Assembly: GCA_964472945.1 (NCBI GenBank)
Contig: CAYYNM010000115.1
Coordinates: 1-10,403, forward strand
Source: QPIN01 sp964472945
GTDB taxonomy: Bacteria > Pseudomonadota > Gammaproteobacteria > Methylococcales > Methylomonadaceae
DNA: 10,403 nucleotides
Direction: 5' to 3'
The number at the start of each line of letters is the position of its first letter. Position 1 is the stretch's first letter. The notes below the pieces were generated by a model. That model made no database searches. It had not been told where the DNA came from and was given only the letters and a program-made list of their open reading frames with translations. This document shows, one piece after another, positions 6,458-10,403 of this stretch. Both the position numbers and the translations under genes were made by a program.

Positions 6458-7396
6458 TTATTTAGTTTGTTTGGTACCTAAATTTTTAAGAATTTCCTCT
6501 AATGGAACAAGGTTCATTCTAACTCTATATAAAACATCATGATTGTGTAATAAACCAAAACAATCATAAGTCCTCAGCATAATATTACTTTGGTTTAAAG
6601 TATTGTCACTAGATTCTTCGTGTTGTTTAACTAAGATATAAAGTTTGTCATCATTTTTTAAACGACTCAAATGCTTACGATCTACAGATATTTCATGTGA
6701 GGTATAGACCATAGGGTTACGTTTAAAATCGTGGTTTTCTAGTTGGGCTTTTTCTAATAATGCACCTGATGCCAAGCTACAAGGAAAAATTTCAGGGTAG
6801 TTTGCAATATGGGCTAACTCATCAAAATAATCAGACTGTTCGGCTAAAGATCCAGAAAGAAAATTTTTAACATTACCATTATGTAGAAATTTTCGTTTTA
6901 AGAAATAGCTAGTTCCAGGAATAAAAGTTTTATCAGGTATAACATTTAAGTTGGGTAATGAACCAAATGTTACATCACCTAGAAATAAAGGTGTTTGGGT
7001 TTCCTTTTTAAAGCCTATTAAAATAGTTTTACCTTCCGCTTTAATTGAAATACGGTTGCCTAAAGTTAAGTGGGGAATTGTTTTAATTAAAGTTTTTTTA
7101 ATATCTAGCTGAAAGGGCGTTGAGGGTTTTAAGGCATTAACAAAAGTAGTTTGGTAGTTACTAAAACGTAGTTTATTTTCAGAAATAATCTTGTTTTCAT
7201 GGTGGGCCTCTCTGTAAAGGCGCATTTGATATTCAATTAAGGTATTAAGTTGGTAACCAAGAACAATAGGGCCTTTAAATGGGTTATGGTGGATTTGTAA
7301 CCACTTATGCTTATCATGAAATAGATTGAAATCATCAGAAGCATTACGAGCTACTTCAATATGAATCTGCTCAAATATGAATTGTTTGGAGATCAT
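6458..7396 (-). CDS. MaoC/PhaJ-like hot-dog protein, putative acyl hydratase/dehydratase
   Basis: The N-terminus resembles the catalytic segment of MaoC/PhaJ (R)-specific enoyl-CoA hydratases: ARNASDDFNLFHD (16-28) followed by GPIVLGYQL (42-50). D22 and H27 have the family's catalytic Asp-x4-His spacing and N24 is kept, but the usual Pro of the NPxH motif is Leu. At 312 aa the protein is about twice a single hot-dog domain. A second, degenerate hot-dog half may occupy about 165-300, but that is inference. No signal peptide or membrane segment is seen. Its ATG overlaps the stop of the radical SAM gene in the sequence TAATG, so the two are very probably translationally coupled and act in one pathway. 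The likely substrate is an acyl thioester or acyl-like lipid intermediate. Some such proteins are non-catalytic, and the specific reaction is unknown. Confidence 0.65.
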   Translation of the reverse strand: MISKQFIFEQIHIEVARNASDDFNLFHDKHKWLQIHHNPFKGPIVLGYQLNTLIEYQMRLYREAHHENKIISENKLRFSNYQTTFVNALKPSTPFQLDIKKTLIKTIPHLTLGNRISIKAEGKTILIGFKKETQTPLFLGDVTFGSLPNLNVIPDKTFIPGTSYFLKRKFLHNGNVKNFLSGSLAEQSDYFDELAHIANYPEIFPCSLASGALLEKAQLENHDFKRNPMVYTSHEISVDRKHLSRLKNDDKLYILVKQHEESSDNTLNQSNIMLRTYDCFGLLHNHDVLYRVRMNLVPLEEILKNLGTKQTK

Positions 7397-9303
7397 TAAA
7401 TTACTCGTTCTATATAAGTGAGGGGAATGCTGGTTTCTGCTACAGGCATATCAAACCAAAAACCCATAGGGTAATCAAAGCCCATACCATGCATATAATT
7501 ATACAGTGCTTTTTTTAACCCTTGCCCCAGCATTTCATGGTCTGCTTTAACTAAGTCATGATAATCAATATCATTTTCTGCAAACAACACGTTTTTATTG
7601 GGGATAAGTTCTATATTGTATTGTTCAGGGTGCAAACCAATGGGGCTGTGTACAGTGGCTGCAAAACGATGCCAATAAGCTGATTGAAAACAGCCATTAA
7701 GCATTAGTTGGCGAACTCGTTCCAAAGAATCCACTGTTTCTTGTTCGGTTTGAGTTGGGAAGCCATACATCAAATAAGCATGGACTAGAATACCCGTATT
7801 TGTAAAGTTCTTGGTTACTTTGGCGACTTGTTCGACAGTCACCCCTTTTTTCATTAATTTAAGTAAGCGGTCTGAGGCGACTTCTAGTCCACCACTAATA
7901 GCAATACACCCTGAATCTGCAAGAAGTTGGCATTTTTCGGCAGTAAAGGTTTTCTCAAAACGAATATTTCCCCACCAGCTAATAACAATGTTACGTTCAA
8001 TGAGTTTTTCTGCCATAGCAAAAAGTACCTTAGGTGGCGCGGCCTCATCCACAAAATGAAAGCCCGTTTCACCTGTTTCTGATATTAGGTTTTCTATTTG
8101 CTTAATAATCAGTTCAGCTCCGGCATCATCATATTGGCCAATATAATTAAGGCTAATATCACAAAAACTACATTGTGACCAATAACAGCCATGCGCAAGC
8201 GTTAATTTGTTCCAGCGTCCATCACTCCAGATTCTGTGCATGGGGTTGAGCATTTCACATAAGGAAAGATATTGGCTTAAAGGTAAACCATCATAACTAG
8301 GTGTACCTGTCTCTTTATGTGGAATATCATGTAAGGAAAGATTTTGGTTAAAATATACCTGATTATCTTTTAAATAATAAGTACGGAATAAATCATCAAT
8401 AGGGCGTTGACCTGTTAAATATTCCAATAAAGTTAAGAGCGGCCTTTCGCCATCATCAACGGTTATAAAATCAACAAACTCAAAAATTCGGGGATCTTTT
8501 AAAGACCTTAATTCGGTATTAATAAACCCACCTCCTAAAATCAGTGTGATTTCAGGATTATTTTTTTTACAACATTGGGCTATTTTTAAAGCCCCCAACA
8601 TATTACCGGGAAAAGGGACAGTTAGCCCAATAACAGAGGGGTTTTCTTGTACTATGTAAGTATTGACCAGAGAAAAAATAATCTCATCGGTATACAGTGG
8701 AGCTTGTTGTAATTGGTAATATAAATCGTCAAAAGAAGGATTAGATGAAGCGAGCCTTTCACCATAACGAGAAACTTCAAAATGAGGATCAACACCTTGT
8801 TTAATAACAGCAGAAATATCATCAATAAATAAGGTGGCAAGATATTTAGCTTTATCTTGAATTCCTAAATAACCAAATGCATCCAGTAAAATATTTCCCG
8901 ACAACTCTTCCATTTGGTTTAAATTTTCAAATTGAGGCCCTTCAGGAAGAAAACTGCGAGAAGCAATGCGTAGAGCTAAAGATGGATTGTGACCTTGAAG
9001 AAATTTAACGGTAGGTTCAATGCATTTTAAATAAGCAGGAAAGTGAACTAAGAAATGGTAAATGGCATCAGGTAATTCATCATCTTCAACATCTGCAAAA
9101 TTATTTTCTACTGTGTGATAAATGTGTTCTAACCCTTGTTTTGTTAATAAGGTAAGAAATAATTCTATGGCTAAATCACGTTGACTCACGGCATATTGCT
9201 GTTGTTTAAGAAACCCTGTTAAATACGCCGTTGCTGGATACGGTGTATTTAATTGAGTCATGGGTGGGGTAATAAGCAGTATTTTAAAACTAGATTTTTG
9301 CAT
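7396..9303 (-). CDS. B12-binding domain radical SAM protein, unknown substrate
   Basis: Residues 7-45 (KILLITPP, then PYPATAYLTGFL) begin a cobalamin-binding Rossmann fold, which resumes near 223 with VIGLTVPFPGNMLGALKIAQ and LILGGGF (255-260). There is no DxHxxG motif, as expected for the base-off cobalamin domains of this class. The radical SAM domain covers about 365-560, with cluster cysteines C373, C378 and C381 in HGCYWSQCSFCD, GGLE (471-474) as an SAM-contacting strand, and a C-terminal region to 635. The cluster motif is CX4CX2C rather than CX3CX2C. A mostly helical stretch of about 160 residues (47-205) is inserted in the B12 domain. The family includes C-methylases, ring-forming and rearranging enzymes; the reaction here is unknown. 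It is the first gene of a two-gene operon with a hot-dog protein, which suggests an acyl or lipid substrate. The ATG at 9303 lacks a clear Shine-Dalgarno. Confidence 0.88.
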   Translation of the reverse strand: MQKSSFKILLITPPMTQLNTPYPATAYLTGFLKQQQYAVSQRDLAIELFLTLLTKQGLEHIYHTVENNFADVEDDELPDAIYHFLVHFPAYLKCIEPTVKFLQGHNPSLALRIASRSFLPEGPQFENLNQMEELSGNILLDAFGYLGIQDKAKYLATLFIDDISAVIKQGVDPHFEVSRYGERLASSNPSFDDLYYQLQQAPLYTDEIIFSLVNTYIVQENPSVIGLTVPFPGNMLGALKIAQCCKKNNPEITLILGGGFINTELRSLKDPRIFEFVDFITVDDGERPLLTLLEYLTGQRPIDDLFRTYYLKDNQVYFNQNLSLHDIPHKETGTPSYDGLPLSQYLSLCEMLNPMHRIWSDGRWNKLTLAHGCYWSQCSFCDISLNYIGQYDDAGAELIIKQIENLISETGETGFHFVDEAAPPKVLFAMAEKLIERNIVISWWGNIRFEKTFTAEKCQLLADSGCIAISGGLEVASDRLLKLMKKGVTVEQVAKVTKNFTNTGILVHAYLMYGFPTQTEQETVDSLERVRQLMLNGCFQSAYWHRFAATVHSPIGLHPEQYNIELIPNKNVLFAENDIDYHDLVKADHEMLGQGLKKALYNYMHGMGFDYPMGFWFDMPVAETSIPLTYIERVI

Positions 9304-9434
9304 GAGTATTTCAGCAATGGGTAGGTTTGTTATAGCTGTATTTTACCTTGATTAAAGTACAAAATAACTTGGATATAACAATATTTTCACCAAATCAACT
9401 TGCTTCATAACGATAATTAATTTGATAATAGCGG
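9304..9434. promoter_or_regulatory. Divergent promoter region between radical SAM operon and DHH gene
   Basis: These 131 bases of AT-rich DNA separate two divergent starts and must hold both promoters. On the plus strand, TTGCTT (9400-9405) and GATAAT (9424-9429) are spaced by 18 nt; this would place the transcription start at or next to the ATG (9435), implying a leaderless or nearly leaderless mRNA. A second plus-strand candidate, TATAAC at 9374-9379, lacks a well-spaced -35. On the minus strand, TAAAAT (complement of 9340-9345) is a possible -10 for the radical SAM gene, with a poor -35. Confidence 0.35.
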
Positions 9435-10289
9435 ATGATAAAAAATAAGATAAAAAATACCTTAGTACTTTACCATGCCGACTGTATGGATGGTTATGCC
9501 GCAGCATGGGCTGTGTGGAAACAATTGGGAAATGCAGCTAAATATCAAGCTGTTCGGCATCATGCACCTTTGCCTGATTTTCAAGCAGGTACTGTGATAT
9601 ATATTGTTGATTTTTGTTACCCGATGGAAGTACTTGTTTCAGCTGCCAAAAAAGCAAGTAAAATTGTTGTTTTAGATCATCATATTAGTGCACAAAAAGA
9701 TTTTGAAACATATCAAAATAAACAATGTCTACCCAGTAACCTTGAAATGAAATTTATTCAACAGCACAGTGGCTGTGTTATTACTTGGCAATATTTTCAG
9801 GGTGATAATAGTGAGCTGCCTGTTTTATTGCAGCATATTGAAGATCATGACTTATGGAAGCATCAACTGCCTAAAACCGAAGAAATATGTAGAGCACTTT
9901 ATTTACGTTTACCGGTTAATTTTTATGCTTTTGAGAAAATTAAACTATCAACTTTACGGCGAGAAGGTGAATTATTAATTAAGCAGCAAAGATTAAATAT
10001 TGCCCGGTTATTTAAAGCAAGACATAAGGTTAAACTTAATAATCAAAATGGACTGGCTGTAAATGCTCCAGGTATGTTTTCAAGTGATTTAGGCCATCAA
10101 CTGGCAGAAAAGTCAGGCACCTTTGGTTTAACCTATTTTTATCATGGCAAGCATCAGCGTTATGAATGTGGGTTAAGATCAATAGGGGATTTTGATGTCT
10201 CTGAACTAGCTAAGAAATATGGGGGAGGAGGGCATAAGAATGCTGCCGGGTTTAGAGTGGATCAAGCTACATTTTTAACTTTTTTGTAG
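9435..10289 (+). CDS. DHH-family phosphoesterase (NrnB-like)
   Basis: Cytoplasmic metal-dependent phosphoesterase of the DHH/DHHA1 superfamily, resembling the group annotated as NrnB-like oligoribonuclease or cyclic-nucleotide phosphodiesterase. Motif I is YHADCMDGYAAAW (13-25, with H14, D16, D19), a second metal-ligand Asp is D59 in YIVDF, the signature is VVLDHH (78-83), and a further acidic/His motif is EDHDLW (136-141, D137). The C-terminal DHHA1 substrate-binding domain ends in GGGGHKNAAGF (263-273). All expected Mn2+-binding positions are present and 284 aa is complete. The substrate could be nanoRNA, a linear dinucleotide such as pGpG, or a cyclic nucleotide; the sequence does not decide. 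The ATG at 9435 has no Shine-Dalgarno at normal spacing. The gene is divergent from the radical SAM operon, and no terminator is seen after it. Confidence 0.88.
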   Translation: MIKNKIKNTLVLYHADCMDGYAAAWAVWKQLGNAAKYQAVRHHAPLPDFQAGTVIYIVDFCYPMEVLVSAAKKASKIVVLDHHISAQKDFETYQNKQCLPSNLEMKFIQQHSGCVITWQYFQGDNSELPVLLQHIEDHDLWKHQLPKTEEICRALYLRLPVNFYAFEKIKLSTLRREGELLIKQQRLNIARLFKARHKVKLNNQNGLAVNAPGMFSSDLGHQLAEKSGTFGLTYFYHGKHQRYECGLRSIGDFDVSELAKKYGGGGHKNAAGFRVDQATFLTFL

Positions 10290-10403
10290 TTACAACTAAA
10301 GTTTCGGAGTTCATTTTATCTTCAAATAATGCCTTCAGAGGTTGCTTTATAGCATATATTTCTTGCTTGTCAAGAGCCATTCCAAAATATATTTCTCGTA
10401 ATT
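10267..10403 (-). CDS. Possible 3' end of a minus-strand gene cut by the window edge
   Basis: On the minus strand a frame runs open from the right edge (first full codon at 10401) for 44 codons to a TAG at 10267-10269. The peptide contains FGMALDKQEIYAIKQPLKAL and ends VVTTKKLKM, a varied and soluble-looking composition. It would overlap the last 23 bases of the DHH phosphoesterase gene tail to tail. An internal ATG at 10380 also exists, so a short independent gene is possible. I recognise no family. In AT-rich DNA a 44-codon open stretch is somewhat unlikely by chance but not decisive. Confidence 0.35.
   Translation of the reverse strand, partial: LREIYFGMALDKQEIYAIKQPLKALFEDKMNSETLVVTTKKLKM

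Overview
The window looks like chromosomal DNA from an AT-rich gammaproteobacterium. The protein set fits this: a proteobacterial GspE/PilB-type ATPase, a lipoprotein with a standard lipobox, and enzymes typical of Gram-negative chemotrophs. A methylotrophic or sulfur-oxidising lineage, for example Methylococcales or Thiotrichales, is my guess from protein style and base composition only. No rRNA, tRNA, IS element, phage gene or CRISPR array was seen.

Layout. Positions 1-474 carry no convincing gene. They begin with a short GC-rich patch and contain a good sigma70-type promoter (TTGACA, 16-nt spacer, TAAAAT) with a 140-nt leader. The leader leads into a SulP transporter (475-2187, +) that closely resembles the cyanobacterial bicarbonate transporter BicA. 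A strong intrinsic terminator follows. Eighteen nucleotides after its T-run starts a stand-alone GspE/PilB-like ATPase (2243-4021, +). Next is a small lipoprotein (4194-4766, +) with a mature part of extreme composition, built on 18-residue helical repeats. A nested inverted repeat precedes it and a perfect 22-bp inverted repeat follows it. Then comes a eukaryotic-type UDP-glucose pyrophosphorylase (start best placed at 4972, ending 6369, +).

Convergent with these lies a two-gene minus-strand unit. A B12-binding radical SAM protein (9303-7396) is followed, with a TAATG stop/start overlap, by a MaoC/PhaJ-like hot-dog protein (7396-6458). A DHH-family phosphoesterase (9435-10289, +) is divergent from this unit. 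The right edge probably holds the 3' end of another minus-strand gene that overlaps the phosphoesterase tail.

How they work together. Most genes look like independent transcription units: inorganic carbon or sulfate uptake, pilus or secretion motor, envelope lipoprotein, UDP-glucose supply, and small RNA or cyclic-nucleotide turnover. The only clear functional pairing is the radical SAM/hot-dog operon. It looks like an undescribed modification pathway, plausibly acting on an acyl or lipid-like substrate. The radical SAM protein has an unusual CX4CX2C cluster motif and a large helical insertion in its B12-binding region. This operon and the repeat-built lipoprotein are the most interesting parts of the window.
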